Shown here in pieces: positions 11,669-22,494 of a DNA stretch of 64,000 nucleotides. Every line of letters starts with the position of its first letter. Positions within the stretch are counted from its first letter, which is position 1. Source of the stretch: Aurelia coerulea (Eukaryota > Cnidaria > Scyphozoa > Semaeostomeae > Ulmaridae); contig CM076952.1 of the NCBI GenBank assembly GCA_039566865.1, positions 14,776,501 through 14,840,500 on the forward strand. The letters run 5' to 3'. Below the pieces are notes generated by a model. It was not told where the DNA came from. It searched no databases and saw nothing but the letters and a program-made list of their open reading frames with translations. The position numbers and the translations under genes were made by a program.

Positions 11669-11931
11669 ATGGCGATTGAATGCAATTTAATCGCAATTAA
11701 TGGAACGTGATGTTAGTTTCTTAGTCAATAGGGCTGTGTCCCTTGTGACCATGTTTACAACTTTATCTTTGTGACAATATCGTTTAAAGTAACTTCTTGC
11801 GTTGGGGCATGTCGGCTGCACGTGGAATGTCTGTTGTTCAAAGGAATATAAAAAGTAATACTGGCATGTTTATCAGTCGTCTATAATCAAAGCAGCGCGC
11901 TGGTTTGCACCAGAGGAGCGCAGATTATTTT
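11669..11931 (+). repeat. YR element repeat A2
   Basis: Second copy of A1, placed between B1 and B2. A 76-bp unique spacer (11932-12007, CCCACCCTCC-rich) separates it from B2, a detail I would not expect in the simplest published layout. Confidence 0.85.
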
Positions 11932-12007
11932 CCCCACCCACCCTCCACCTATTGTCTCTGCCTCTTTTCTTTCCACGGCCGTCGGTCGTGTGACAGGTGC
12001 ATTGGTC

Positions 12008-12317
12008 CGGAAAAAGTAAGGTTTTCAGTCCAATCACCGACCGTAAAAGTTGTTGTTGTATATTCGTGCTAGCAAATTCCGGGCAACTGCACTACTGCCC
12101 AATTTTCTAGCGATTATTTGTTTTTGGCCTATTTCGCTAAATCATCAAAATTTGCGCTAAAAGATGTTTTGTCGCGTTTTTCATCAGTTTCGGAACCGCG
12201 CGGACAAACCCCTATGATAGAAGATGTTTATTGTGGCTATTTTATGTTAGTCATTCTGGACATTGTAAACTTGAGGGGTTTGTCCTTATATTTCTTTATA
12301 ATCAAAGGAACCATTAA
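12008..12317 (+). repeat. YR element repeat B2 (right terminus)
   Basis: Terminal copy of B1. It ends in CCATTAA immediately before LINE A coding sequence (TTTGGCATT on the plus strand), which fixes the right end of the insertion. Confidence 0.85.
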
Positions 12318-13655
12318 TTTGGCATTAACAATTATTGTTGAGGTTTCTTTCCTAGCGTCCTTGACTTTGATCCAGTCCTCTTGCTTTCTACAACGCTGCA
12401 AAAATTTTTTGTAAACCCTATGTTTTCGCCTTATTGCTGTTTTTACTTCCGCTGTCACGCATGGTGCATCCTTGTCGTTACATTTGACAATTTTGTTTGG
12501 TATGCTAGAAGACAATATAGAATATATCGTTGCGGTGAAGACTTCGGTCATCTGATCTAATTCAAGACCCATTAGCCGCAGATTCCAATCAATCCCGTTA
12601 ACTGTGTCCTGTATTGCCTGAGTGTCCGCTTTTGCGTAGTCCCACATGGTTCTCTTATAGGGTGGCAGGGTAGGGATAGACAAATTCAATTTGCCATGAG
12701 TAATCTGATATTGGCAGTGATCATCCAAGGAAGGGTGAACCCCAGATTCAACAAAAAGATTTGGTTGGTCAGTTATAATGAGATCAATACAAGACATACT
12801 TTCGCCGCGTATGTTTGTGGGCTCATTGATTAATTGGTATAAGTTATTTGTTTCTATAAACTCGTCTAAGGCAGTTCCTTCTGGATATTCATCATGCCCC
12901 TCCCACCACTGAGATGATCTACAGTTAAAATCGCCTGTTATGATCAATGCAGCTGGTTTCTCCTGTCTAAGGCGAGTTAAAGGGGCTGGGTCACGTAACC
13001 GTAAACAAACCTGTTATCTCTATAATCTATATTGTTTCCCACACGTGCCCATTGTGTTCTGCACAGATTTTGGTGGATGGGGTGAATCCACAATAAAGTT
13101 ACTACTAGAAATCCACTAATATCTTTGCAATCTTACAACGTATGCTTTTTTTGTTTGTTTCTCTTTGAAGTTCAAGAGTTCATCTTCAAAATAGCACTTT
13201 CATTTTGAGAAAAATAGTGGAAAATCTGTCTGATAAGGCCTGTCAAAAAGCTACCAAATCGTCGTTTCGAAAGAAGTTGTTTACTTTACGTGACCCAGCC
13301 CCTTTAAAGTCATCTGCAGTTTATCCATGAACGCTTCAAATTGTTTACTGTTTTAGCTAGGGCTGCGGTACACAGTAACTATGAACATCTTCTTTCGCCC
13401 TATTGTTATATCAGCAACAATTATTTCCTGTAATAATTCAAGATCCTTCCTACGTTTAATTGGTAGCCCCTCTCGAAAGTACATGCAGACACCCCCAGTT
13501 TTGAAATTGCTTGGAGTCCTTGGATGATCATTGCGAAATATCTCTGTGCTAAACCCTTCAATGGAGATCTCCTCATCTCGCACTTTACTGTCCAGCATGG
13601 ATTCCGACATAGCAATAATATCATATTTGTACAGAGAATTATAGGCCTCAATAAG
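12318..13655 (-). pseudogene. LINE A apurinic-type endonuclease domain
   Basis: The minus strand encodes an APE-type endonuclease that nicks the target for reverse transcription. From the N-terminus: a KYDIIAMSESMLDS block with the catalytic Glu, VTVYRSPS, LIITGDFNCRSSQWW with the Asp-x-Asn pair, CIDLIITD, and SLDDHCQ in place of the usual Ser-Asp-His. The post-endonuclease linker runs to VNAK at the YR element. A TAA directly after YRSPS is the only nonsense change seen. The MITE at 12981-13303 splits the domain between QMTL and TRLRQ. The first approximately 30-40 residues are missing at the 5' end. Confidence 0.85.
12981..13303. mobile_element. MITE with TTAA target, AGGGGCTGGG ends
   Basis: The 323-bp insert has perfect inverted ends AGGGGCTGGGTCACGTAA flanked by TTAA (12977-12980 and 13304-13307). 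LINE A reads Q-M-T-L-T-R-L across the empty site. TTAA suggests piggyBac-like mobilisation. A 3-bp TAA (Harbinger-type) reading is possible because the end bases overlap the target. Confidence 0.8.
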
Positions 13656-14248
13656 TGTTTAAATTCCAATGACAAAAAAAACTTATGCAGTTTTCAGTTT
13701 GGGGACCAGGATTCAATTCAATATCTCCCGAGAGGAGTAAAAGTATGTCTAGAGGGAATAGGTAGATAGAATCAACAGTGATATAAATCTCGTGTCAAAA
13801 ATGTGAAGCAGCAGGTAGATGGCAAAATACACAGTAATAATTGCATAACTGGTTATTTTAAAGTAAACATGACATAATCCCTGGGTACCCAGAGCCCTAC
13901 AGAAAGAGACCTATAGGAGCAATGTTTAGCAAATAATCGACCATCAGTGACAGCGGAAGAGTTACCACTGATAAACAAATGAGGAGGTACAAAGAGGCAA
14001 AGGAACAAAACACTGAAACAAGTATACTCTCAACAGGAATGAACTTAGAGACCACTGGGACCAGTTTGAGCCTAAGCGCAATCCCCGCACGCTATTCATT
14101 AATTCATATGGGCATATGATGTCTGCATGATCTCCTTGACAGCTCCCAAGGTCCAGTTTAATTGTAAAAAAAATAGATATTAAGCATTGGGCATAATAAG
14201 CAGCAGCTAAAGTAAAAAAAATTCTTGAAAACAACACGAAAAAAGTAA
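13656..14248. other. No gene seen
   Basis: AT-rich sequence without a supportable frame. A CCTGGGTACCCAGAG motif near 13881 matches the ends of the palindrome at 32622-32740 and marks a single-ended relic of that repeat. Confidence 0.35.
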
Positions 14249-14409
14249 GGGCCAGTTTCCAGTCAGTGGATTTTTCCGAGCGGACGGAAATTCTTTTGTT
14301 TACAAGAGAAAATGTCGCTCTGTAATTGAATAGAAATTTAGGGTTGAATGACTTTTTATTGTGTGAAATTCCGCCCGCGAGGAGAATTCCACTGACTGGA
14401 AACTGGCCT
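14249..14409. mobile_element. Short MITE (161 bp)
   Basis: Inverted ends GGGCCAGTTTCCAGTCAGTGG (left) and TCCACTGACTGGAAACTGGCC (right), with one extra G on the left. A TAA borders each side and may be a 3-bp target duplication of Harbinger type. The interior is non-coding. Confidence 0.7.
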
Positions 14410-14705
14410 TAAGAAACATCAAAACAAACGACAAGTCAGATTTTCCGTACGGACAGTGATCCTGGGGACCAAGCACACGCGAAAAAGAAACTGCGGAGGA
14501 CTTTTTGAGGCAAATCGGCAATATTCTTTGATCATTTTGGAAAGGGCCGAAGAAAAAAAATTATTCATCCAAGATACATAGGCCAACGAGGACAGTAAAG
14601 CTCAAAATAAACAAATGCCATGTTTTATCCGAGGACTTGAATTCGCAAAGAGAACCAACAAAACGCGAACCAACAAAAAGACAATGAGAGTCTTTTTAAG
14701 TTTAA

Positions 14706-14963
14706 GGTAGCTCACCAACAAAAGAGCGATGTTTAAGCTCCCTTTGTGCTCCACACTATCATAGCCAATGAAAAATCAGCAAATATAGGATATCCCTAAC
14801 ATTTTTGAAAAAAAACTGAATATCTGGGACTGACAGGGGAACAACAGCTCTAGTTCAAAATCTTCCATAAATTTGCCCCTAGAAATCGATAAAACAAATA
14901 AACAAATTTAAAAAAATAAATTTAAACTTTAACAAGAATTCTAACATTTGCTGGTAAACTACC
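14706..14963. mobile_element. Degenerate MITE between TTAA sites
   Basis: Inverted ends GGTAGCTCACCAACA and GGTAGTTTACCAGCA (3 mismatches in 15), each bordered by TTAA (14702-14705, 14964-14967). Older than the neighbouring elements, judging from the end mismatches. Confidence 0.55.
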
Positions 14964-15162
14964 TTAAGAGGTAGGGCTCTAAGATGGGTAAAAAATAGTA
15001 GGCCTGAGGCAAAATGGGTGAGGCAAAAACAAAAACAGACGGTTGTGCCTAATTTTCCTAACTATTATGGTATGCAACCCATTTTACCCCTTGCCCACCA
15101 CTCAAACCCCCCTACATCCACACACTTAGATCTATTATGACTATTATAAACTTCTGGGAAGT

Positions 15163-15950
15163 TTATCCATAATCGCCATCGGTAGTTTTAAGAATAACTA
15201 GAAATAAAGGGTTCAAATAAAGGGGCTGTAAAAAGTACTTATCCAGAGTTAGTCTCACTGGCGGCATCATCATCGGCATTGGCATCAGCATCATTCTCGT
15301 CTTGCTGATCATCTGTTTCACTTCGAGAATCATTTTGGGTTTCACTTCGAGTATCATTTGGGGTATCACGTTGGGTTTCACTTCAGGTGTCACTTCGGGT
15401 GTCGCTTCTTTCATCATATTCCCGAATGATATCGTGCAGATCATCTTCACAATTTATATGATGAAACTCATCACCAATCTTCACGCACAAACGGCAGTTA
15501 ACGTCTGCAGAAGCAATACCACGCTTCTTCCTTGTAAGGAACTCGCTGATCTTTTCAATTGTGTTGTGTCAATCTTCTTCTTTGTCAAATCCAGCTTTAT
15601 TCGGTACTTAGCACAGTTTTTCCTGGCCCTATAAACCAGGGTTCTGTGTCTCCAAGTTGTGAATCTCACTATTACTTGATGAACTCTTCTTCCTTGCACA
15701 ACTCTTGGGCGACCGATCCGATGCGCGCGGTCAATGACGACATCAGGAACGTCAACACCTAATTCACTGAAAGTACATGCAGACACCCCCAGTTTTGAAA
15801 TTGCTTGGCTTTAATGGTAGTATACAATTTCTCAATACAGTCTTTCGTCGCCATAGCATCCTTCATCTCAGAAAACTTTTCATCGAAGTAAGCCTGGTAG
15901 GCTTCCAAATTTCTTGTTTGCCTCGCACCACCATCAGCCCTTTTCGCCAT
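15163..15950 (-). pseudogene. LINE ORF1-like relic with a 40-bp templated segment
   Basis: The minus strand starts at an ATG near 15948 with a coiled-coil-like N-terminus (EAYQAYFDEKFSEMKDAM). It later gives VDVPDVVIDRAHRIGRP and VIVRFTTWRHRTLVYRARK, the classic ORF1 RNA-binding domain, and in another frame a Cys-containing C-terminus ending in Glu/Arg repeats. Two frameshifts break it. Between the coiled coil and the RNA-binding part lies a 40-bp stretch (15769-15808) identical to LINE A endonuclease sequence at 13475-13514. Orientation and proximity suggest it is the ORF1 of LINE A or a close relative. Confidence 0.75.
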
Positions 15951-17307
15951 CTTTTCAATTAGGCCAAATCAGCACGTGCAAGCGAAGCGAGCAAAAGAAG
16001 TTAATAATTTCGTTTCAAGTGCTATGAATGATCCTAAACTCCTCATAACCTGAATATTTCATTCATGAACCCATCTTACACCCTAATCAATCGAATTAGA
16101 ACCATGCATTATCCCTCAGAGCCCTCCGCCTCAACAACCTAAAAAAAGCGTCTGCTCACCACCGGGAGCCATGACGAAAAAAAACTCAAACTTCATCTCT
16201 ACTTTCAACTCTATCACGTAATACTTCTCTACCCAAACTTTTCTCACAACAACTCACCAATTCTACTTGGTACGCCTCCTTCTAATTCACAAAATACTTC
16301 AACCATAACTTCCGCGCTCCTTCACAGTCAATAACTTTACAGTCCACTTATTACATGTGTATTACAGTATTGCGAACAGGTTTGTGAAGAAATTTTTTGA
16401 AAATCTTCATGCTCCTTCTGTCGAATTTTGGTGAAGGGTGGTAAAATCGTCCAATAGCGGCCTAAAGTCCAAAAAAGTGGCCTAAAATCTGACTTTTCAA
16501 ATTTCCCGGTTGGTTGTCGGTTCCATTTGATTGGTTTAGGGCGTGTCACATCTCACAGCCAGTAAGGATTTTTTTTAGTTATTTTCTAAGGCTCGTATGA
16601 GAAGTTGTGTACACCTTGTGGTCCCTGCCTTTTGGTGAAAAATTATGCAGAATTGCTCAGTAAACGCTATTTTATCCAAACGAAGGGCAAATATGTCAAT
16701 TCTACTTCCGGCACCCGCACTTTAGTTATTTTTCTGACCTCATGGTTGTCCACTATTTCTCTGAGAAAGGGGTATAGATTCAAATCCCATCTAGGACATA
16801 GAATTCAAAAATAGGGGTCATATTATATTTTGGAAATTTAATCAGAATTCCCAGGAATAGGCTACCAAATTTATCACTATTTATTCTATCACTAAGAAGG
16901 TAAATTTTAAGCACAACTCAACTGTAACAGTGTACCGGAATGATTAAGCACTTTCAACATGCATAAATCGAATCTAGATCATTCAGTTTCAGGCCAGATC
17001 TATGTATTGTAATGTACTGTATCGAAACTGTAATGATATTAGTTCCTATTCAGATCATGATCATTTGTTCATGTTCCCTCATCTTATCTACTGAGTAATG
17101 TCAGGGTGCTCAGCTTAAGTGTTAAATTCGGAAAGTATCACAAAATCACCATTTCAGGGATGTCCGTGATGGTATGAAAAAGGGGTGATATTTTCCCATA
17201 GAGTCGGAGAAAAGGGGTTAATTTGAAAGGTTCCGTCAGAGATAGGGGGTATGAAGTAGATTCTATGGACAAGCATGATATACACCAGGTAATAGGAGTT
17301 CAGGCCC
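15951..17307. other. No gene seen
   Basis: About 1.35 kb without recognisable coding or repeat ends. A short GAAAAGGGGT theme around 17170-17230 resembles the interior style of the G-run MITEs, so the right part may be transposon-derived. Confidence 0.35.
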
Positions 17308-17430
17308 GGGGGTCTACCTTGGAGAAAAACAACGGGGATGTGCCTGCCGGAACAAATTTTATGACCCTGTCCTGGAATAAAATTCTGAAGACATAATACC
17401 TGTCCTGGAATAAGACTTGGAAAACTGATA
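17308..17430 (+). mobile_element. Relic of the CCCGGGGG MITE family
   Basis: Starts CCCGGGGGTCTACCTTGG, followed by GGGGATGTGCCTGCC and GACCCTGTCCTGGAATAAA repeats, matching the left half of the complete element at 27405-27709. The right end is missing. Confidence 0.65.
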
Positions 17431-17528
17431 GTTCTGAAGAAAACGAGAGTATACTTTTCGCTAATTGCTTTGGCTAGTAAAATTTTCATTTAACAATTTC
17501 ATAAATTGAAGTCTTTTTTAAATGATTA

Positions 17529-17945
17529 CACGTTTTTTTTATAAGAAATTTGGATCAGCATTTAGTACTAAAAGTTTCTTAATTTCGCATGCAAATTTCG
17601 GTATTTTAGTAGTAAAAGTTTCTTAATTAGTTTCTTATTTTTTGGGCTTAAAATTGCGGTATTGTTCGAAGTTGAGCCTTCTTCTCGGCAAATGGCTTCC
17701 ATTTTGCATTGACATTGTCATCAAGAAGAAGCGATGCACATCAAGGCAAAAATTTACAAATTTTGCAGTTAAAAGTCAAGAAACGATGAAGGTACCTTTG
17801 TTAGAGATACATAGAATAAGAGAGACATACAGAAATAAAGTTTTAGAGTTTCTTAACTGTTCTTGAGCGTAGTACTAGATTTTCTTACATTTTTGGTCAT
17901 CGTAGTACTAGTTTCTTATAAACCAGTTTCTTATAAAAAAACGTG
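17529..17945. mobile_element. CACG-family MITE, copy 2 (complete)
   Basis: 417 bp with inverted ends CACGTTTTTTTTATAAGAAA, flanked by TA (17527-17528 and 17946-17947). Several TTTCTTA/TAAGAAA blocks are spread inside. TA duplication fits Tc1/mariner. The related copy at 51833-52254 is in the opposite orientation. Confidence 0.8.
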
Positions 17946-18290
17946 TATGATAATCTGACCTATTCTGGAAAAGCAGGGCCGCCGAGAGCGAGGGCGGGCC
18001 CCGGGGCAACTAATGGATGCGGGCCCCTTGCTTGACACTGGAACCAAAAGCGTAGACTAATTACATAAGTCGCTCTACCTTTTGTGTGTTGTTGTTGTTG
18101 TTATTGATCCAGTTGTTGCGGCAAGTCAGCAAAGGGAGCAAAACAAGAGACTTTTGGAATGAGTCTACTAAGAGCGCACAATTGGGAACATTTCGTGAAT
18201 TCCAGAACATAAAAATTGTGAATCGTTTTGTCGGATTTTTCAGTGCAACGCAATGTCCAATCCTGATTGATTTCTAGCTGCAAAATAGTG
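17946..18290. other. No gene seen; GTT repeat
   Basis: Contains a short GTTGTT run near 18090 and a GGGCCCCGGGGC-rich patch near 17995-18025. Nothing supports a gene. Confidence 0.35.
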
Positions 18291-18294
18291 CACT

Positions 18295-18410
18295 GTAAGA
18301 ACCAGGCCTGTCGGAACGAAATTTATATTTAGGAGGGGCTAGAACTGGATGCGAGCGTAGCGAGCTAAAATGGGGTCCGGGGGCTTGCCCCCGGGAAATT
18401 TTTTTATGAC
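18295..18410. repeat. GC palindrome motif with GCGAGCGTAGCGAGC
   Basis: The segment holds GCGAGCGTAGCGAGC, then GGGGTCCGGGGGCTTGCCCC continuing into CCGGGAAATTTTTTT. The second part folds into a strong GC stem (CCGGGGGC/GCCCCCGG) followed by an A/T run. The same stem design occurs inside the Merlin element near 31833-31855. A looser relative is GCCGGGGCCCCTTGCGGGGC near 19515. Confidence 0.6.
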
Positions 18411-18806
18411 CACACCCTTTGAGATCGCTGGAAAACGCATCATTTTTGGAGAATCTGCCATTTAAAGAAGCAAAAGATCGCAACTGATTGGGGTCTTTCC
18501 GGAAAATTTTGAAAAGAGGACTTCAATTTCACTAGGATATAGATTATTTTTGAATTGCATCACATGAAAAATAACAGCTCTTCCGACGTTCCTGAATAAC
18601 GTAGATAGTAGAAAAGTAGTAACTTTCTGACAGAGTTTATTAATTCGAAAACATCAGTAATAGCATGAGCAATATTTATACGATTTAACGAAACAACTTC
18701 GGAGTAAAATAACGTATTACTTCCAAGTATAGGAGACAATTGCATTCAAGATAGCTGCGAGGAGATTGTAGTTAAACTCCCGTTCGACTCCTGTGCATTT
18801 GTTCTA

Positions 18807-19394
18807 CAGGGTGTCCCATAAAATTGTGCCCCGTTTGTCTGGAGATTGCGACAAAACGGCAAAAAATTTTCGCCAAACTTTTCCATGATGGTGCTCTTCA
18901 GATGTTCAATTAAAGTTTGCAACCATCCCCATAAAAATCCGTTGAAAAATGATGGAGCTATGACCTTCAGGAGACCAAATTTGCCCGATCACTGAAACCA
19001 GCAGTCGGCCATTTTGTCTTACTATTTTGCAGCGATAAATAGCTTTATGGAATGAAAATGAAACAGCCGCCTCCAATGTCATAGCTCTCGTGAAAATTCC
19101 GATAAATTGTTCCACTATTTCTGACCTCACAGAAATTATTTTTTACCTCACGTGAAGATACTTATCACTGCAAAGTAGTAAGGCAAATGGCCGACTGCTG
19201 GTTTCAGTCGCCAGGCAAATTTGGTCTTCTGAAGGTTGTAGCTCCATCATTTTTCAACAGATTTTTACGGGGATGGTGGCAAACTTTAATTGCACATCTG
19301 AAGAGCACCATTCATGCAAAAGTTTGTCGAGAATCTTTTGCCATTTTGTCGCAATCTTCAGACAAAGGGGGCACAATTTTTTGGGAGAACCCTC
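18807..19394. mobile_element. Foldback MITE, CAGGGTGTCCC ends
   Basis: 588 bp with inverted arms of about 250 bp joined by a short centre. Ends are CAGGGTGTCCCATAAAATTG and, on the opposite strand, GAGGGTTCTCCCAAAAAATTG. TA lies outside each end (18805-18806, 19395-19396). Arms share GGCCGACTGCTGGTTTCAGT and GATGGAGCTATGACC-type blocks at about 85-90 percent identity by eye. No transposase. One of at least four long-armed TA foldbacks in the window. Confidence 0.8.
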
Positions 19395-19595
19395 TACATT
19401 CGGCCAGAAACTTCCAACACAACACAAAGTTTATTGCAAATGAAATTAACTGAGGCCCATGATATCATTTCAAAGTACAATGTGCAATGGACAAGAAGAA
19501 AATTCGATTTTGCCGGGGCCCCTTGCGGGGCCTAGCTCGAAGATATCATTACAACATACAATGAAAAATGCCAGAATCTTGCGAATCCGCCAAGA

Positions 19596-19960
19596 ATTCA
19601 TGGAGCTATAAGCTTTTGAAATCCCAGTTTGTGCGAAAACTGAAACCAGACCCCCCTAACTGACTTGTTTTTCAAAAAGACGTCCCAAAGTCGAGGTAGA
19701 ATAAGACTGTCCAATGTTTTACCTCTCCTAGATATCAGAGCCAACAAAATAGGGCGTCAAACGTAATATAATTCTTGTAACCATTGTAGGCCAGGCGGAG
19801 AAGAATGCGGAAATGGTCCCCCGACGGGGAAATATATGAGAACAAGTGGAATTGGTCAATTTTGGGGTGCTAAGTTCGATAATCGTTTGTATACAGGCAA
19901 TGTGCGGGGCCTTCAGCCTCGTTTTCGTGATTTGAAGTCTTGTTTTGGTGAAAAACGATC
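19596..19960 (+). repeat. Dispersed repeat, inverted partner at 24490-24850
   Basis: Blocks such as TTTGTGCGAAAACTGAAACC, GGTCCCCCGACGGGGAAAT, GTCAATTTTGGGGTGCT and GGGGCCTTCAGCCTCGT recur in the same order on the other strand at 24490-24850. The partner ends near TA-CAGGGTGTCC, so both are probably pieces of one CAGGGTGTCC-ended transposon family. Confidence 0.65.
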
Positions 19961-20179
19961 GATGCCTGATTGAAGCGAAAAACACAAGGGAAACTTTGAC
20001 AAATAAGGATGGCTTAAGCTATGTTGTACCAACTGCTGAGTGAGAAAATTGATGGTATACTGTCAATGGGCGTGGCATGCAACTAAATTGATATCAAGGA
20101 TTACAACTACAATATCAAATCCATGAAAATGTCTGCGTGTAAATTAAATTCTGAAGTCAAGTAACATGGTCGCAAAAAC

Positions 20180-20764
20180 AAAGGTCATATTACAGACGCA
20201 TTTCATTAATCCATTCAAGCCTAATCTTGATAAAGATGCATTGCTCAATTTGGTCTCAGGCTATCCAGCTCAGGAGAATGTGCGGAACTGCTTACTCGAG
20301 CTTGAAATCAAGAGAAAAGGAGCTAATGGCTGAATTTCAAGACAGAATCTCAAAAGAATAATCCGAAACAGATTTTTTCAGCCCAATCAAGAGAGAGGCC
20401 GTCAAGACCTTCAAGAACTTAGCCGTCCACACGAAGTTGAAGGACCATTGAATTTGAAAGACAAAGGAACTGACATTTCAAAGAGATATTTTGGCAATTT
20501 TAGTTGCATACGTATTCTAACAAGCACGGGACAGGAGTCGATCTTGAGAGTAAATTGTACGAAGCTGCCATGCTTGACCTGAAGATTGTAAGACATGATG
20601 AACTGCCATCCGCTAGAAAAATGAGGACATACTTGCTAGATCTTGAAGCTTCTATACACAGTGTAGTTGGCACTGCATCAACAATAAGAGAATTAGCATA
20701 TAGAATAATGTCCACTGTTCCTTCTCAGTATATCAGTATACTGCCATCTTCATATAGTTTGTAA
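20180..20764 (+). pseudogene. Degenerate multi-copy coding relic (unknown family)
   Basis: Across three frames the region reads [20 protein letters not shown], then [46 protein letters not shown] and finally HGTGVDLES and a Leu-rich end. I recall INPF-x-x-x-LDK-x-x-L-x-x-x-x-SG followed by KTF and GTGVDLE as a pattern in abundant unnamed proteins of cnidarians and other invertebrates; this is from memory and unchecked. Several stops and frameshifts make it a pseudogene. No function can be assigned. Confidence 0.4.
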
Positions 20765-21934
20765 TAAATACCGAGATAAATACCCATAAATACCAGGACA
20801 ATAGGATCAAAGGTGGAGAATGCCAGGCGAGAGGTGTAAGCGAGCGGTATATCTTAACCAGTCCTGATATGAAGGTGCCTTTTGGCTAGACTAAATTTTT
20901 CGAAAATGGTACCCTTGGCTAGACCAATTTCTACAAAAATGACACCTTTGGCTAGACTAAATAACGAAAAACCATACCCCTGGCTAGATTTATTTCAAAG
21001 CCATTCGAGTCAGCAGATATGAGATATCTCTAACTCGTTGGTTTGAACAAATAGCTTCCCTTTTGTAAAACTGGGCTAAAAAAAATTTCCACTTGATGTC
21101 TTACAGATTCATTTCCAATTTACGATTTAACTGCACATACACACAAGAAACGATGTACCAGAATTCATACGTGTCTCATCTCATTTCCTTTATTAGAAAA
21201 ACGAATTTTCATTCAACAATTTTTACATTTTCTTAAAAAATTTACAGGAAACCTTTTGGACCTAAAATCTAGCCATTCGCCTTCCTATTGAGAAAAATCA
21301 TTAAATCCTAATACTTTGCAATTTCCGATCATATAGAAAGTTAGAAAATTTGCTCCTAAAATCTTGCGCATTTCTTTTCCCATTTAGGGCAAGTAATTTG
21401 CATTTGGTAATTCGCAATTTGCGAACAGATGTGCACTGGCAAACTCAGGTTCTAGAATCTTACGAAACCGTTTCCCTTTTCAAACAAAATAATTAGCACC
21501 TTATGATTAGTAACTTCAAACATTTGTACACAACAAACTTTGTGCCTCAACTCTTACGTGTTTAATTTCCTCCTATTTTCCCATTAAGAAAAATTTCATT
21601 TACTGGTGTGTAGTTTTCCTATTCCAACGAATACAAGAAGGAAGTTTTGTGCGTAAAGCCAAGCCTTACAGAATCATTTCTCATAAGAAGAAATTAACTC
21701 ATTAGTATCTTATTATTTGCAATCTCTCAGCTTGCAGGTAATACTTGGATAAATTTGGAACTTTTCTGAGATCATGGGCAAAATACTTCTCATGCAGTAA
21801 TGGTAACGGTACACCGTTCCTGTTACTGTGCGAGTAAGATTTCAACCCAAAGAGCAAAGAATTTCTCGAATTTGAAAATTCCAGATCGAATTACAAAGTT
21901 CGCGCTGTTTCAGTCGCATGACTCATATGCGTCC
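20765..21934. other. No gene; GGCTAGACTAAA short repeats
   Basis: At 20875-20995 four copies of a degenerate about 40-bp unit containing ACCCTTGGCTAGACTAAAT occur, in the style of the internal repeats of the G-run MITEs. The remaining kilobase is AT-rich with no features I can support. Confidence 0.45.
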
Positions 21935-21935
21935 T

Positions 21936-22494
21936 AATTATTATTATTATTATTATTATTATTGTTATCAATCTATTTAAAGTAGGCATTACATATAAAA
22001 ATAGCTATAAAATAAGAGCTAATTCAAGCCTACTATCTAAGTAAAATTTGTGAAAAAGAAATAGAAATACAGAATAATTAGCTACAAATACATTATTTAC
22101 AGATTTTTACAATGTTTTCATTATTTACAACGCTTTCTTTTTCCAGAAAATTAATATCAGTTCAAGAACCCAACCTGAGCCACGAAAGGTCTACATAGTC
22201 TACAACTGCATTGTTCTCCTCTCCAGATTTTGATTTTCCGTTTAAAGCTGGAGAGGGTTTCTGACTGCTTTATATCGTTTTCTTTGGGAAGTGCCTGCCG
22301 TAGTCTACACCCACGAAACGATACCGTCGCCAAGTCATTGCACATAGTGCGCGCTTGTGGCAATAGTAGACCATGACAGCTCCTCAACCCATAAGGACTG
22401 TGTTTTTCAACAAAGATCTCCTTCATGAAACTAGGATTAAGCTCCCATTTTGTTTTACAGATCTCAGTCATCAGCAGCTGTAAATTCCTTATGA
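21936..22494 (-). mobile_element. LINE 3' end with (ATT)n tail
   Basis: The minus strand encodes the C-terminus LNPSFMKEIFVEKHSPYGL, a LPQARTMCNDLATVSFRGCR block and WRGEQCSCRLCRPFV. The 3' UTR ends in an ATT microsatellite at 21936-21964. It is the same family as the copies at 2-351 and 31021-32523. Its 5' truncation point (just after TAAATTCCTTATG) is the same as in the 32523 copy. Confidence 0.8.

Larger units (their letters stand above)
7475..12317 (+). mobile_element. Split-direct-repeat (PAT/Ngaro-type) YR retrotransposon, non-autonomous
   Basis: The 4843-bp insert has the order A1 (7475-7737), internal region, B1 (11359-11668), A2 (11669-11931), 76-bp spacer, B2 (12008-12317). A1 and A2 are near-identical 263-bp repeats and B1 and B2 near-identical 310-bp repeats. 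The B1/A2 junction joins the element's right terminus (ATTAA) to its left terminus (ATGGCG) with nothing between, as a circle junction would. LINE A reads VNAK-EKYYLKLG with no gap and no target duplication when it is removed. This is the known architecture of PAT/Ngaro-like tyrosine-recombinase retrotransposons. The 3.6-kb interior has no reverse transcriptase or recombinase frame, so the copy must depend on others. Strand is assigned from repeat order. A MITE of the CACG family and a pogo-like MITE are nested inside. Confidence 0.8.
3721..13655 (-). mobile_element. LINE A: CR1-like LINE split by five insertions
   Basis: One minus-strand LINE copy can be followed from endonuclease (13655 to 12318) through the linker (7474 to 7357) and reverse transcriptase (6933 to 5799) to the C-terminal region (4915 to 3721). 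Five elements interrupt it at 4484-4784, 4920-5794, 6936-7354, 7475-12317 and 12981-13303. Taking out each one with a single target copy rejoins neighbouring codons in the same frame; the piggyBac site carries a small extra duplication of about 10 bp. Sense damage is light: one TAA in the endonuclease and one stop near 4138. The 5' end is truncated at about 13655 just upstream of the IEAYNS motif, and no clear 3' UTR or tail remains. ORF1 is missing here, though an ORF1 relic in the same orientation lies at 15163-15950. Confidence 0.85.

Noticed and set aside
7475..12317. Reading the split-repeat element as an LTR retrotransposon or tandem MITEs
   Set aside because: Terminal repeats are A at one end and B at the other, there is no target duplication, and the B1/A2 joint reproduces the outer termini, which LTR or MITE models do not predict.
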